DNA of 46,514 bases, from positions 1-46,514 of the forward strand of contig CAYXWM010000016.1 of NCBI GenBank assembly GCA_964468805.1, written 5' to 3'. The position numbers and the translations under genes were made by a program. The DNA comes from CAYXWM01 sp964468805. GTDB taxonomy: Bacteria; Bacillota; Clostridia; Lachnospirales; WRBF01. Under the pieces are notes generated by a model. That model worked only from the letters and a program-made list of their open reading frames with translations, was not told the DNA's origin and did not search any database. Shown piece after piece: positions 1 to 8,103 of this stretch; positions within the stretch are counted from its first letter, which is position 1, and the number at the start of each line of letters is the position of its first letter.

Positions 1-2
1 TT

Positions 3-215
3 GACATACCTGTATTAATAGAACAGACTATGTCTGCATATACTTCAAAGAAACCTTTACCTAACAATGCCCGGGAATCGGTACAAGAGAAACAAAGATC
101 CTCTTTTGAGCATTCAAAATACCCCGTCACTCTACAGGATATCTTGTTTGCGGATACTTGGAGCAGAGATTTTGCAAAAAACTACAGCTTAAAAACAGAT
201 AAACAAAAGATATAG
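3..215 (+). CDS. dxr: 1-deoxy-D-xylulose 5-phosphate reductoisomerase, C-terminal fragment (cut by window edge)
   Basis: Reading frame 3 is open from the window edge. It begins DIPVLIEQTMSAY and ends VTLQDILFADTWSRDFAKNY before the stop. This matches the C-terminal signature of Dxr (IspC), a cytosolic enzyme of the MEP isoprenoid pathway: a F-x-DI-x-x-hIE-x-T helix, then SLxDILxADxWAR. The gene starts upstream of the window, so the first ATG at position 30 is internal. The linker between the two conserved blocks (about residues TSKKPLPNNARES to HSKYP) is longer and more polar than I recall for the family, where about a dozen residues are usual. It lies 47 bases upstream of rseP, the order common in Firmicutes (dxr-rseP), which supports the call. 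Family assignment from about 70 residues is good but not certain. Confidence 0.8.
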   Translation, partial: DIPVLIEQTMSAYTSKKPLPNNARESVQEKQRSSFEHSKYPVTLQDILFADTWSRDFAKNYSLKTDKQKI

Positions 216-262
216 CAATATAACGCATTAAACCGAGTAAAGAAAAAAAGGAGGTTGATTGA

Positions 263-1345
263 TTGTCGATTGTAGTAACATTAATAATTCTCGGAATAAT
301 TATTATGATACATGAATGGGGACATTACTATGCCGCCGTAAAATGCGGTATTTTGGTTGAAGAATTTGCCATGGGCATGGGACCCAAGCTGTTTTCCTTT
401 AAAAAAGGAGACACGGTATTTTCCCTGAGACTGTTTCCCATAGGCGGCTTTTGTAAAATGATGGGAGAAGACGAAGATCATTCCGACCCGCGTGCTTTTA
501 ACAATAAATCCGTAACAAGGCGTATTATAGTTATAGTTGCCGGCGCCTTGATGAATTTTGTATTGGCGTTGGTGCTTTTTATAGCATTAACCGGCATTAA
601 GCCTTTGTCTTTACCGATAGTCGGAGAGGTAATTAAGGGCACTCCTGCGGAAAGCGTGGGTCTTATGCCCAACGATGTTATCAAAAAGGTTAATTCCGCA
701 AGAATCAATACCATTGACGATTTTCATTTTGAAATGTCGGAATACAAAACCGGTTCTGTTAAAATTGTAGTTGAGCGTAACGGAGAGCGTTTCGAAAAAG
801 ATATTACGCCTGTTAAATCAGAGGATGGCAGAAATACAATAGGTATGCAACCTATGATTAAAATGCCTTTGTTCTCCGATGTTCCGGCAGGTACACCTAA
901 AGTAGATATATTTGATTTGTTTGTACACGGTTTTTGGCAGTTACTTTTTTGGATAAAAACATCTCTTATTATGGTGTTCAGATTACTCACATTTAACGTT
1001 AATTTCAGCGAAATTTCCGGTCTAATCGGAATGGGTGCTGTTGTAGACAAAACTCTGGATGCTTCCATAGGCGGTGGTGCTGTTACTCCTGCCGGCATTA
1101 TGCTTGCAGTACAAAATATGATAAATTTAACCGGCATAATCTGTACCAACGTAGGCGTTTTGAATCTCTTACCCTTACCTGCCTTGGACGGCGGAAGAAT
1201 ATTCTTCCTTACCGTAGAAGGAATCCGCAGAAAACCCATACCCACTTCAATAGAAGGTCGTATACATTTGGTGGGCTTTGCCCTACTTATTGTATTGGCG
1301 GTATGTGTTGCATATTTTGATATAACCAAATTATTCAATCTTTAA
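263..1345 (+). CDS. rseP: RIP metalloprotease RseP (site-2 protease, M50 family)
   Basis: Intramembrane zinc protease that cuts transmembrane substrates such as anti-sigma factors and signal-peptide remnants. Residues 1-20 form the first membrane segment and carry the HEWGH (HExxH) zinc site at residues 17-21. A typical FxMGMGP...FSLRLFPIGGFCKM block follows. A single PDZ domain lies around residues 120-190 (GEVIKGTPAESVGLMPND), and the third zinc-ligand motif LPLPALDGGR lies near residue 305 in a late membrane segment. The 360-residue length is normal. The start is TTG, chosen because AAGGAGG sits 8 bases upstream and the protein then begins directly with the membrane helix. It is co-directional with and close to dxr. 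The usual third partner ispG is not next; purH follows after a hairpin. Confidence 0.95.
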   Translation: MSIVVTLIILGIIIMIHEWGHYYAAVKCGILVEEFAMGMGPKLFSFKKGDTVFSLRLFPIGGFCKMMGEDEDHSDPRAFNNKSVTRRIIVIVAGALMNFVLALVLFIALTGIKPLSLPIVGEVIKGTPAESVGLMPNDVIKKVNSARINTIDDFHFEMSEYKTGSVKIVVERNGERFEKDITPVKSEDGRNTIGMQPMIKMPLFSDVPAGTPKVDIFDLFVHGFWQLLFWIKTSLIMVFRLLTFNVNFSEISGLIGMGAVVDKTLDASIGGGAVTPAGIMLAVQNMINLTGIICTNVGVLNLLPLPALDGGRIFFLTVEGIRRKPIPTSIEGRIHLVGFALLIVLAVCVAYFDITKLFNL

Positions 1346-1360
1346 ATTATGTCGTAACCG

Positions 1361-1385
1361 AATCCACCGGTTAATCCGGTGGATT
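1361..1385 (+). terminator. Perfect 10-bp hairpin after rseP, no U-tract
   Basis: AATCCACCGG (1361-1370), loop TTAAT, CCGGTGGATT (1376-1385). The stem is perfect and lies 15 bases after the rseP stop. No T-run follows, so it may be an RNA-processing or stabilising hairpin or a weak terminator rather than a classic intrinsic terminator. Confidence 0.45.
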
Positions 1386-1426
1386 GTATACCTAAGCCAA
1401 TCTGACTTTGAACAGGAGGAACCATC

Positions 1427-2989
1427 ATGAAAAGAGCTTTGATTTCCGTATCCGACAAAACCGGTATAGCCGAACTTTCCCAAGCACTTTCAGCTTTGGG
1501 CTACGAAATAATTTCCACCGGAGGAACCAAGTCCTACCTTGAAGAGTGTGGCTTGAGAGTAACCGGTGTAACGGAAATGACCGGCTTTCCCGAGTGTTTA
1601 AGCGGCAGAGTAAAGACACTGCACCCAAAAATATTTGGCGGTATTTTAGCCTTGAGAGACAATGATCAACACCTTCAACAAATGGAAGAATACAAATTAA
1701 GAAATATAGATTTGGTTATAGTTAATTTATATCCCTTTAAACAAACCGTACTTAAAGAAAACGCCACTCACGAAGAAATAATTGAAAATATAGATATAGG
1801 CGGACCTTCCATGATTCGTGCCGCCGCAAAAAATCATAAGTTTGTTGCTGTGCTTACGGATACCTGCGACTATGAAAAGGTAATAAGCGAACTTAAAGAA
1901 GCCGGACAACTTTCATTAAAAACAAGAGAATATCTGGCGGCAAAAGCCTTTATTCATACGGCTCATTACGATGCCCTTATAGCCGAATACTTCCAAAACA
2001 CTTTAAATATGCCTACCTTGCCGGAAACCCTAACGTTTACATACGAAAAGGTTCAAGATATGCGTTACGGTGAAAATCCACATCAACCTGCGGCCTTCTA
2101 CCGCAAAATTCAAAGACCCGGCGATACCCTTGCGGATGCGGTTCAATTACACGGCAAAGAATTATCCTACAACAATATTAACGATACAAACGGTGCCCTT
2201 GAATTATTGAGAGAATTTAACGAACCTACCGTTGTTGCCGTGAAACATGCCTGTCCTTGCGGAGTAGGAAGCGGTACATCTATACTTGAAGCTTACAAAA
2301 AAGCTTACCAATCCGATCCGATTTCTATTTTCGGAGGAATAGTTGTAGCCAACGGCGCCATAGAAGCCGAAACCGCGGAAGAGATTAACAAAACCTTTAT
2401 AGAAATAGTTTTGGCTCCGGAATTTACGGAGGAAGCCCTTCAAATTCTTACCCAAAAGAAAAACATCAGAATACTGCGTTTAAATGTGTCTCAACCCAAA
2501 AACACAGCCATAGACATGAAAACCGTTTCCGGCGGATTGCTTGTACAACATTCGGACAAGCTTCTTTTACACGGTACTGCCAAAATAGAGGACTTAAAAG
2601 CCGTAACCAACCGCAAACCTACTCCGGAAGAAATGAAGGACATGCTGTTTGGTTATAAATTGGTTAAACATATAAAATCCAACGGTATCTGCATAGTTAA
2701 AAATAATCAATCCGTGGGTATAGGAACCGGACAGGTTAACAGATTTTGGGCTTGCCAACAAGCCATTTCTCACGGCTTGGAAATCTTGGGACAAGATTAT
2801 CTTAACGGTGCAGTTTTAGCCTCGGACGCTTTCTTCCCATTTGACGATTGTATAGAAGAAGCCGCAAAGGCAGGAATTACCGCCATTATCCAACCGGGCG
2901 GCTCGGTAAGAGATGCGGAATCCGTTGCAGCCTGTGATAAATACGGCATATCCATGGTATTTACGGGAATGCGTCATTTCCGTCATTAA
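1427..2989 (+). CDS. purH: Bifunctional AICAR transformylase / IMP cyclohydrolase
   Basis: Catalyses the last two steps of de novo IMP synthesis. Residues 1 to about 150 are the MGS-like IMP cyclohydrolase domain (ALISVSDKTG, STGGT, GRVKTLHPKIFGG). The remainder is the AICAR formyltransferase domain, with the catalytic Lys-His pair at residues 273-274 (KHACPCGVG), SIFGGIVVAN, QPGGSVRD, and the C-terminal signature GMRHFRH. The 520-residue length is typical. An AGGAGG site ends 7 bases before the ATG. In the active-site loop the Asn of the usual KHxNPCG is Cys here. The gene stands alone here rather than inside a pur cluster, downstream of rseP. Confidence 0.97.
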   Translation: MKRALISVSDKTGIAELSQALSALGYEIISTGGTKSYLEECGLRVTGVTEMTGFPECLSGRVKTLHPKIFGGILALRDNDQHLQQMEEYKLRNIDLVIVNLYPFKQTVLKENATHEEIIENIDIGGPSMIRAAAKNHKFVAVLTDTCDYEKVISELKEAGQLSLKTREYLAAKAFIHTAHYDALIAEYFQNTLNMPTLPETLTFTYEKVQDMRYGENPHQPAAFYRKIQRPGDTLADAVQLHGKELSYNNINDTNGALELLREFNEPTVVAVKHACPCGVGSGTSILEAYKKAYQSDPISIFGGIVVANGAIEAETAEEINKTFIEIVLAPEFTEEALQILTQKKNIRILRLNVSQPKNTAIDMKTVSGGLLVQHSDKLLLHGTAKIEDLKAVTNRKPTPEEMKDMLFGYKLVKHIKSNGICIVKNNQSVGIGTGQVNRFWACQQAISHGLEILGQDYLNGAVLASDAFFPFDDCIEEAAKAGITAIIQPGGSVRDAESVAACDKYGISMVFTGMRHFRH

Positions 2990-3380
2990 AAAATTTTAAC
3001 TTACTTAATAATCTGTAATCGTAAAGAAATGTTAATTTAATTACTTACCCATGACCCAAATTTTCAATAATTTCCGGCTTTTAAATATTGCACTTTTATG
3101 CATATTTTCATAGAATATAGTACCGGCCCGGATAAACAAAGGTATTTTGGTTTAAAGGCAACTTCGCCTTAATCGCGAATTTGCCTTTAATTTCGCATTT
3201 TATACTGCGTTTATCCGCAAAGGGTTCGTTTGGGTAAAGGGAAATACCGGTTCATATAACGATATTAACCGGATTGTATGGGAATCGTTGTTATATATAA
3301 AAATACAAAGTGGGCAATTTTTTATTAAATTTTCAGCGGTTCCAAAAGTCGGAAAACTAATCAGTATGGGGGAATAACTT
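2990..3380 (+). other. purH-glmM spacer with nested inverted repeats
   Basis: I see no gene in these 391 bases. The region contains a nested inverted repeat: CGGATAAAC (3129-3137) pairs with GTTTATCCG (3209-3217), and inside it TTAAAGGCAA (3152-3161) pairs perfectly with TTGCCTTTAA (3181-3190). This could fold into a long RNA hairpin or act as a divergent terminator/leader. The GGGGGA at 3367-3372 is the likely glmM ribosome site. No clear sigma-A promoter was recognised. Confidence 0.5.
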
Positions 3381-4733
3381 ATGGGAAAGATGTTTGGTAC
3401 CGATGGTGTACGCGGAGTTGCAAATAAGGAACTTACACCTAATTTGGCTTACGAAATCGGTCAAGCCGGAACATACGTGTTGTCAAAATCAAAGGGGCAT
3501 TCCCCTAGAATTATTGTGGGCGCCGATACAAGAATTTCGGGCGATATGTTGGAGGCGGCCATAACCGCAGGGATTTGTTCCATGGGCGGTAATGTTTACA
3601 GTGCCGGAATTATACCCACGCCTGCCATAGCGTATTTAATAAGAAAGTACGGTTTCGATGCCGGGATTATGATTTCAGCCTCACATAATCCTTTCGGAGA
3701 TAACGGCATTAAGATATTTAATTCCGAAGGTTATAAATTGCCGGACAGTGTAGAGGACGAAATAGAAAGCCTTATCTTCGATGGTTTATCCGCTCTCGAA
3801 AAACCCACAGGAGAAAAAGTAGGTACAAAAGTGTCCTTGGATACAGCCTTGGACGATTATATAGACTTTTTAGCCTCTGTATTTGAAGGCAAGGACTTAA
3901 ACGGATTAAAAATTGCATTGGACTGTGCCAACGGGGCAACTTTCCAAGCGGCACCCTTAATTTTTCAACGTCTGGGTGCGGAAGTTTACGTTATTCACAA
4001 CGAACCTAACGGAACCAACATTAACTTAAAATGCGGATCTACTCATATGGACAGCTTGATGGAATTTATGCATGAAAACCGCTGCGATGCCGGTTTTGCC
4101 TTTGACGGAGACGGCGACAGATGTCTTGTTTTGGATTCTGACGCTACAAAAATTGACGGCGACCAAATAATGTCTATCTGCGGTAACTACTTAAAAGACC
4201 GGGGCAAGTTAAAACAAGACACCATAGTAGCTACAGTCATGAGCAATCTCGGGTTGTTTATTATGGGCGAAAAGCAGGGCATTAATATAGAAAAAACAGA
4301 TGTGGGCGACCGCTATGTTTTGGAGCGTATGCTTCAAGGAGGTTATTCCTTCGGCGGCGAACAATCCGGACATATAATATTCCTGGAACACAATACAACC
4401 GGCGACGGTATCCTTACCGCCTTGCAAACCGCATTTATAATCAAAGACACGGGAAAAAGTCTTGACCGTTTGAATGTATTAATGGAGGTTTTACCGCAAG
4501 TATTGATAAATGCCAAGGTGGACAACTCCAAGAAAAACGATTATCTGTCAAATCCGATAATTGCTGCCGAAATTAAGGAACTTGAAGAACGCTTTGCCGG
4601 TAACGGCAGGGTATTGATTCGTCCCTCGGGCACAGAGCCTTTTGTTCGAGTTATGATTGAAGGCAAAGATAAAGAAGTACTTGATTCGGAAGCTAAAAGA
4701 ATAGCCAAGATAGTAGAAGAACAATTAAAATAA
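3381..4733 (+). CDS. glmM: Phosphoglucosamine mutase
   Basis: Converts glucosamine-6-phosphate to glucosamine-1-phosphate, supplying UDP-GlcNAc for peptidoglycan. The protein opens with the family hallmark MGKMFGTDGVRGVANKELTP. The active-site serine loop ISASHNPFGDNG has the phosphoserine at about residue 101. The metal-binding loop DGDGDR lies at about 242-247, the sugar-binding GGEQSGH in domain 3, and the phosphate-binding RPSGTEPFVRVM near the C terminus. The 450-residue length is standard. The start is set by the conserved MGK start and by GGGGGA 8 bases upstream. It appears monocistronic, with long spacers on both sides. Confidence 0.97.
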   Translation: MGKMFGTDGVRGVANKELTPNLAYEIGQAGTYVLSKSKGHSPRIIVGADTRISGDMLEAAITAGICSMGGNVYSAGIIPTPAIAYLIRKYGFDAGIMISASHNPFGDNGIKIFNSEGYKLPDSVEDEIESLIFDGLSALEKPTGEKVGTKVSLDTALDDYIDFLASVFEGKDLNGLKIALDCANGATFQAAPLIFQRLGAEVYVIHNEPNGTNINLKCGSTHMDSLMEFMHENRCDAGFAFDGDGDRCLVLDSDATKIDGDQIMSICGNYLKDRGKLKQDTIVATVMSNLGLFIMGEKQGINIEKTDVGDRYVLERMLQGGYSFGGEQSGHIIFLEHNTTGDGILTALQTAFIIKDTGKSLDRLNVLMEVLPQVLINAKVDNSKKNDYLSNPIIAAEIKELEERFAGNGRVLIRPSGTEPFVRVMIEGKDKEVLDSEAKRIAKIVEEQLK

Positions 4734-5241
4734 TAATACAACACCTTATTTGCGGCGTTTGAATGTCAAGACGGCAGTTAATTCTATTTCTTATAAAAAT
4801 ATAGTTATATTTGTTTTACTGTGATTGAGCGCTTATGAGCAGTAGCAAATAGCTGAGAAATAGTATAAAATCTGTGGTGATTGAACGTTTCCGACGCCGT
4901 AAATTATTTATCGTGTCACCTGACAATACATTAAATTTGCAATGTGAATAATTTGTGTGGATTTTTTTTGGGATTTAATGTACAATATAATGACTGTTAT
5001 ACTATTTCCATACATCTGTTAAGAGATAGTATTATATCCCTTGAAGTTTGGTGAGAGAAAACGGTATTGGTTTTCCTCCCTTTACTTGCCGAAGTATATT
5101 TAAAACAGGGCATATGAATAAAAGTAATACCCCGGCGGTATTACAGCGGTTTAGCATAAAGTATTCTGAAATCAATATAATTGATTTTAGTTTTATTTAA
5201 GTTAAACCACTACAAAGGATATACTTATTTCGGAGGTTACC
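4734..5241 (+). other. 508-bp spacer with a stack of hairpins upstream of mtnN
   Basis: I find no gene. Three hairpins follow one another: ATACTATTTC (4999-5008) with GAGATAGTAT (5023-5032, one G-T pair); GTAATACC (5124-5131) with GGTATTAC (5137-5144), loop CCGGC; and AAATCAAT (5169-5176) with ATTGATTT (5180-5187), followed by a T-rich stretch. A TACAATATAAT block at 4981-4991 could contain a -10 element, but its -35 is unclear. The stacked hairpins just before mtnN suggest a structured leader, but I do not recognise a known riboswitch consensus. Confidence 0.4.
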
Positions 5242-5940
5242 ATGAAAACTATAGGAATAATAGGAGCGATGGACGAGGAAACGGCACGCTTAAAGACGCT
5301 TATTAATGTTATCTCCCAAAAGAAAATAATAGACGTGGATTTTATAGTGGGTAATTTGCACGGGAAAAATGTTGTTCTGGTGCGTTCCGGTATAGGAAAG
5401 GTAAACGCTGCGATTTGTACCCAGGTTCTCATAGACCTTTACGGCGTTGATTGTGTGATTAACACAGGCGTTGCAGGAGGAATATTTCCCGGATTGAAAA
5501 TCGGCAGTCTTGTAATTTCATCCGACACCGTTCAGCACGATTTCGACACATCTCCCATGGGCGAGCCTATAGGGGTTATACCCAGAGCGGAAGAGAGCTT
5601 CTTTAAAGCTGACCCCGAATTGGTCAAGCTGGCTCAAGAAGTCTGTGGAGAGCTTATAGGGCCGGATAATGTGTTTGTGGGCAGAGTTGCTACCGGGGAC
5701 CAATTTATTTCCGATCCGGAGCGAGTAAAACGCATTTCAGAACTTTTCGGTGCTTATTGTGTTGAAATGGAAGGTGCGGCTATAGCTCAAACCTGTTACT
5801 TAAACCATGTTCCCTTCGTTATTATTCGCGCCATATCCGACAAATCCGACGACGTGGCACATATAAGTTACGAACAGTTTGTTGAGATGTCTGCTCAGAT
5901 TTCTTCCCAAGCAGTTGAGGGAATTATAAAAGCTATATAA
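5242..5940 (+). CDS. mtnN: 5'-methylthioadenosine / S-adenosylhomocysteine nucleosidase
   Basis: Cytosolic enzyme that hydrolyses MTA and SAH to adenine plus the thioribosyl sugar. It recycles SAM by-products and makes the autoinducer-2 precursor. The sequence shows the PNP/UDP-phosphorylase fold signatures: MKTIGIIGAMDEE at the N terminus (catalytic Glu region), SGIGKVNAA, NTGVAGG, the substrate-binding VEMEGAAIAQ, and the C-terminal RAISDKSD containing the catalytic Asp. The 232-residue length is exactly typical. GGAGG lies 5 bases before the ATG. It is followed by a strong terminator, so it probably ends its transcript. Confidence 0.96.
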   Translation: MKTIGIIGAMDEETARLKTLINVISQKKIIDVDFIVGNLHGKNVVLVRSGIGKVNAAICTQVLIDLYGVDCVINTGVAGGIFPGLKIGSLVISSDTVQHDFDTSPMGEPIGVIPRAEESFFKADPELVKLAQEVCGELIGPDNVFVGRVATGDQFISDPERVKRISELFGAYCVEMEGAAIAQTCYLNHVPFVIIRAISDKSDDVAHISYEQFVEMSAQISSQAVEGIIKAI

Positions 5941-5971
5941 TCCATTATTTATGAATTCACTCAAAAATCAT

Positions 5972-5998
5972 TCTCACCGGGTACGGTGAGACTTTTTT
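5972..5998 (+). terminator. Intrinsic terminator of mtnN
   Basis: TCTCACCG (5972-5979), loop GGTA, CGGTGAGA (5984-5991), then a run of six T from 5993. A textbook rho-independent terminator 31 bases after the mtnN stop. Confidence 0.9.
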
Positions 5999-6013
5999 GT
6001 TTCAAGCCAAATA

Positions 6014-6055
6014 AAACCCGAGGAGATAAAGCCGTTGCCTTATCTCCTCAGGTTT
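6014..6055 (-). terminator. Terminator of the spo0A / zinc-ribbon transcript
   Basis: An inverted repeat of AAACC-(C/T)-GAGGAGATAA (6014-6029) with TTATCTCCTCAGGTTT (6040-6055). The stem is about 15 bp with one mismatch and the loop is 10 bases. On the minus strand it is followed by GGGTTTTATTT, fitting termination of the leftward spo0A transcript, convergent with mtnN. Confidence 0.8.
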
Positions 6056-6102
6056 AGGAAGGATTATACTCTTTATCTTTGTATTTGGCAATTCAGTACA
6101 CA

Positions 6103-6342
6103 TTACTTAAATTGCTCTGCCTTTTCGGTACTCAAGCTTGCTAAAGGAATGTTATCTATGTCTTTTGTGGGATAAAGACCCAAGTAACGTTTTAAGACAT
6201 AAGAAAATCTGTATCTAACCACCACCGGGAGAAAATCTCCGCAACCCTCACAAAAGTCCTCGTAACCGCTTAAAACTACGTCCTTATGGGTAAAGGCCGT
6301 TTGGTTGATTGTATTCCAACAATCCAAGCAAAATTCTGCCAT
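6103..6342 (-). CDS. Small protein with two CxxC pairs (zinc-ribbon-like), coupled to spo0A
   Basis: 79 residues. It has CLDC at residues 5-8 and CEGC at about 32-35, a spacing typical of a small zinc ribbon. The rest is a basic/aromatic middle (VVVRYRFSYVLKRYLGLYP) and a short acidic tail. The ATG lies only two bases after the spo0A stop (TGATTATG), so translation is probably coupled and the protein made with Spo0A. There is no membrane segment or signal peptide. I do not recognise a named family, and zinc binding is inferred from the cysteine pairs only. The tight linkage suggests a role at sporulation entry or simple co-expression. A strong terminator follows. Confidence 0.75.
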   Translation of the reverse strand: MAEFCLDCWNTINQTAFTHKDVVLSGYEDFCEGCGDFLPVVVRYRFSYVLKRYLGLYPTKDIDNIPLASLSTEKAEQFK

Positions 6343-6344
6343 AA

Positions 6345-7142
6345 TCAGCTGGCCTTGAGTTCCAGTCTTAACCTGTCGGCTATGAGGGCGATAAATTCGC
6401 TGTTTGTGGGCTTGCCTTTGTGGTTGTTGATGGTGTAACCGAAAAGCTTGTCTATTACGTCCACTTTACCGCGACTCCATGCAACTTCTATAGCGTGTCT
6501 GATTGCACGTTCCACTCTGCTGGGAGTGGTGTTGCATTTTTTTGCGATGGACGGATAAAGTTCTTTGGTAATATAATTTAAAACGTCTATATCGCCTACA
6601 GCCATAATTATGGCTTCTCGCATATAGTGATAACCTCTGATATGAGCCGGTACGCCTATTTCATGCAAGATGTTGGTGACTTTGGTCTCAAGGTTAAGAC
6701 CGTTTGCCATATTCATAAAGCCAAGGCTTGAACCGCTGCCTCCGACTTTTTCGGATATTTGGAATTTCAGCTGTCTGATACGGGATATGAGGGACTCCAT
6801 GTCGAATGGTTTGGCTATATAGTAATCTGCACCCAAATCCATGGCACGTTGGGCTACTTTTTCTTGGGTCATGGCAGAGAGAATTATACAAATAGGAGCT
6901 TTATCGGGGTTGTCTACCTTATTGAGCTTTTCCAAAACCCCAAGACCGTCCAACCTGGGCATAATTCCGTCTATGATAGCCACGTCCGCAGAGTCATTGA
7001 TAATCTTATTGTAAGCCTCAATTCCGTCATATGCTACGCCGACAACTTCAATGTCTTCTTGTTTTTCCAAGAAGCTGCAAATCACATCACAAAAATCCTT
7101 GTTATCATCTGCTACAAATACACGTATTTTATTTTGGCTCAT
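6345..7142 (-). CDS. spo0A: Sporulation transcription factor Spo0A
   Basis: Master response regulator for entry into sporulation. From the chosen ATG (MSQNKIRVFVADDNKDF) the protein has 265 residues. The receiver domain has acidic-pocket Asp residues at 12-13, the phospho-acceptor Asp58 in AIIDGIMPRLDG, and the conserved Lys111 in IAKPF. The C-terminal Spo0A DNA-binding domain shows ITKELYPSIAKKCNTTPSRVERAIRHAIEVAWSRG, the recognition-helix region nearly invariant in endospore formers. An upstream in-frame ATG at 7166 exists, but AGGAGG at 7149-7154 is placed 6 bases before 7142, which decides the start. It is followed by a coupled small zinc-ribbon gene. Its presence implies an endospore-forming lineage. 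Confidence 0.97.
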   Translation of the reverse strand: MSQNKIRVFVADDNKDFCDVICSFLEKQEDIEVVGVAYDGIEAYNKIINDSADVAIIDGIMPRLDGLGVLEKLNKVDNPDKAPICIILSAMTQEKVAQRAMDLGADYYIAKPFDMESLISRIRQLKFQISEKVGGSGSSLGFMNMANGLNLETKVTNILHEIGVPAHIRGYHYMREAIIMAVGDIDVLNYITKELYPSIAKKCNTTPSRVERAIRHAIEVAWSRGKVDVIDKLFGYTINNHKGKPTNSEFIALIADRLRLELKAS

Positions 7143-8103
7143 AATAAACCTCCTAAGTTTTTTCACCGTTCAAACCCGGGGCAGAATTCCAAACGAAGAT
7201 ATATACTTAATTACTGTTCCTTATGCAATTAAGCGAGCTTTCCTATCCCTTATAAAAACATAGACAAATTTGCGTAGTTTAAAATTTCAGTAACCGTCTA
7301 TGTGTTTTTTTGGAACCGGAATAAGTTAAAATTTTTCGCTGATTTCGTTTGGAGAAAGTTCCGGTAAGACAATACAGGCTTAACGTCGGCGTTTACGTTT
7401 TCGCTGAAATTGTGCCGTTACCGGTAAATATGTCCGACAAATTGTGATATGTACTGTAGATGAAGGTTGTCCCGGTTAAGGGAACTATGCGTCGGAGAAA
7501 ACACCCTTATGGTATGAAACGATATTTTTTAATAGTTTATAAAAAATATAAATAATAATAGGTAAAATTTGTTTAATACCGGTTGATTTAATTTGTGAGC
7601 TGAAAAACAATTAAATCGGTATTAGTGGCATTTACTACCAAATCAACTGAATTATAGTCCATCTATCAACAAAGTGCAACAATTTACTAACGACAAACTG
7701 TTTTGCCTTTCAACAATTTCTACAATCGTTATAGACTATATTACAAATTGTATAATACATTCTACAAGGTATTTTGTAGAATAATCTGATAAGATTTTTT
7801 GGAGAATAACTATAAAACGGACAAAAAACAAAAAAAATCGCAGATATTCTTAGATTCTTCAATTAATACCCGTACATTTGTTCATTTTTCGGGATAATTA
7901 AAGATGTCGAAAATATAGCGATTTATATTAGGTTTATGTCCTTAATTCGATTTTTTTGATATATATATCATTAAACGTCGTATTATTTTCCGGATGTTTT
8001 CCGGGTCTGTTCTAAAAAAGGCTAAAAAACAGCGTTATTTTTATTTGTCAAAAAAGTCATTGGAAAATTTTCCGGATAACAAAAAGTCGAATACCCGGTT
8101 ATC
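7143..8103 (-). promoter_or_regulatory. 960-bp spo0A upstream region
   Basis: No gene is supported here. Visible elements (leftward sense for spo0A): a minus-strand promoter candidate with -10 TATAAT (7651-7656), 17-bp spacer and -35 TTGCAC (7674-7679); a hairpin ACATAGAC/GTCTATGT (7258-7265 with 7296-7303) with T-runs on both sides, possibly a bidirectional terminator or attenuator between that promoter and spo0A; a hairpin ATTCTACAA/TTGTAGAAT (7759-7767 with 7774-7782); GATTTAATT/AATTAAATC (7585-7593 with 7609-7617); and one perfect 0A-box heptamer TGTCGAA at 7905-7911, about 760 bases from the start codon. Known spo0A genes carry sigma-H and 0A-box control. I could not place a convincing sigma-H promoter close to the gene. 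Confidence 0.4.
7258..7311. terminator. Possible bidirectional terminator/attenuator before spo0A
   Basis: ACATAGAC (7258-7265) pairs with GTCTATGT (7296-7303), loop about 30 bases. T-runs follow on the plus strand (7305-7311) and a TTTTTA follows on the minus strand. It would separate the tmcAL read-through from spo0A. The long loop lowers confidence. Confidence 0.4.

Noticed and set aside
724..1338. Long minus-strand frame inside rseP
   Set aside because: Antisense shadow of a well-supported gene; no ribosome site or domain.
5543..5549. TTCGACA (0A-box complement) inside mtnN
   Set aside because: Lies within coding sequence and is expected by chance at this frequency.
6759..7232. 157-codon plus-strand frame opposite spo0A
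   Set aside because: Antisense of a highly conserved gene; no independent coding signal.
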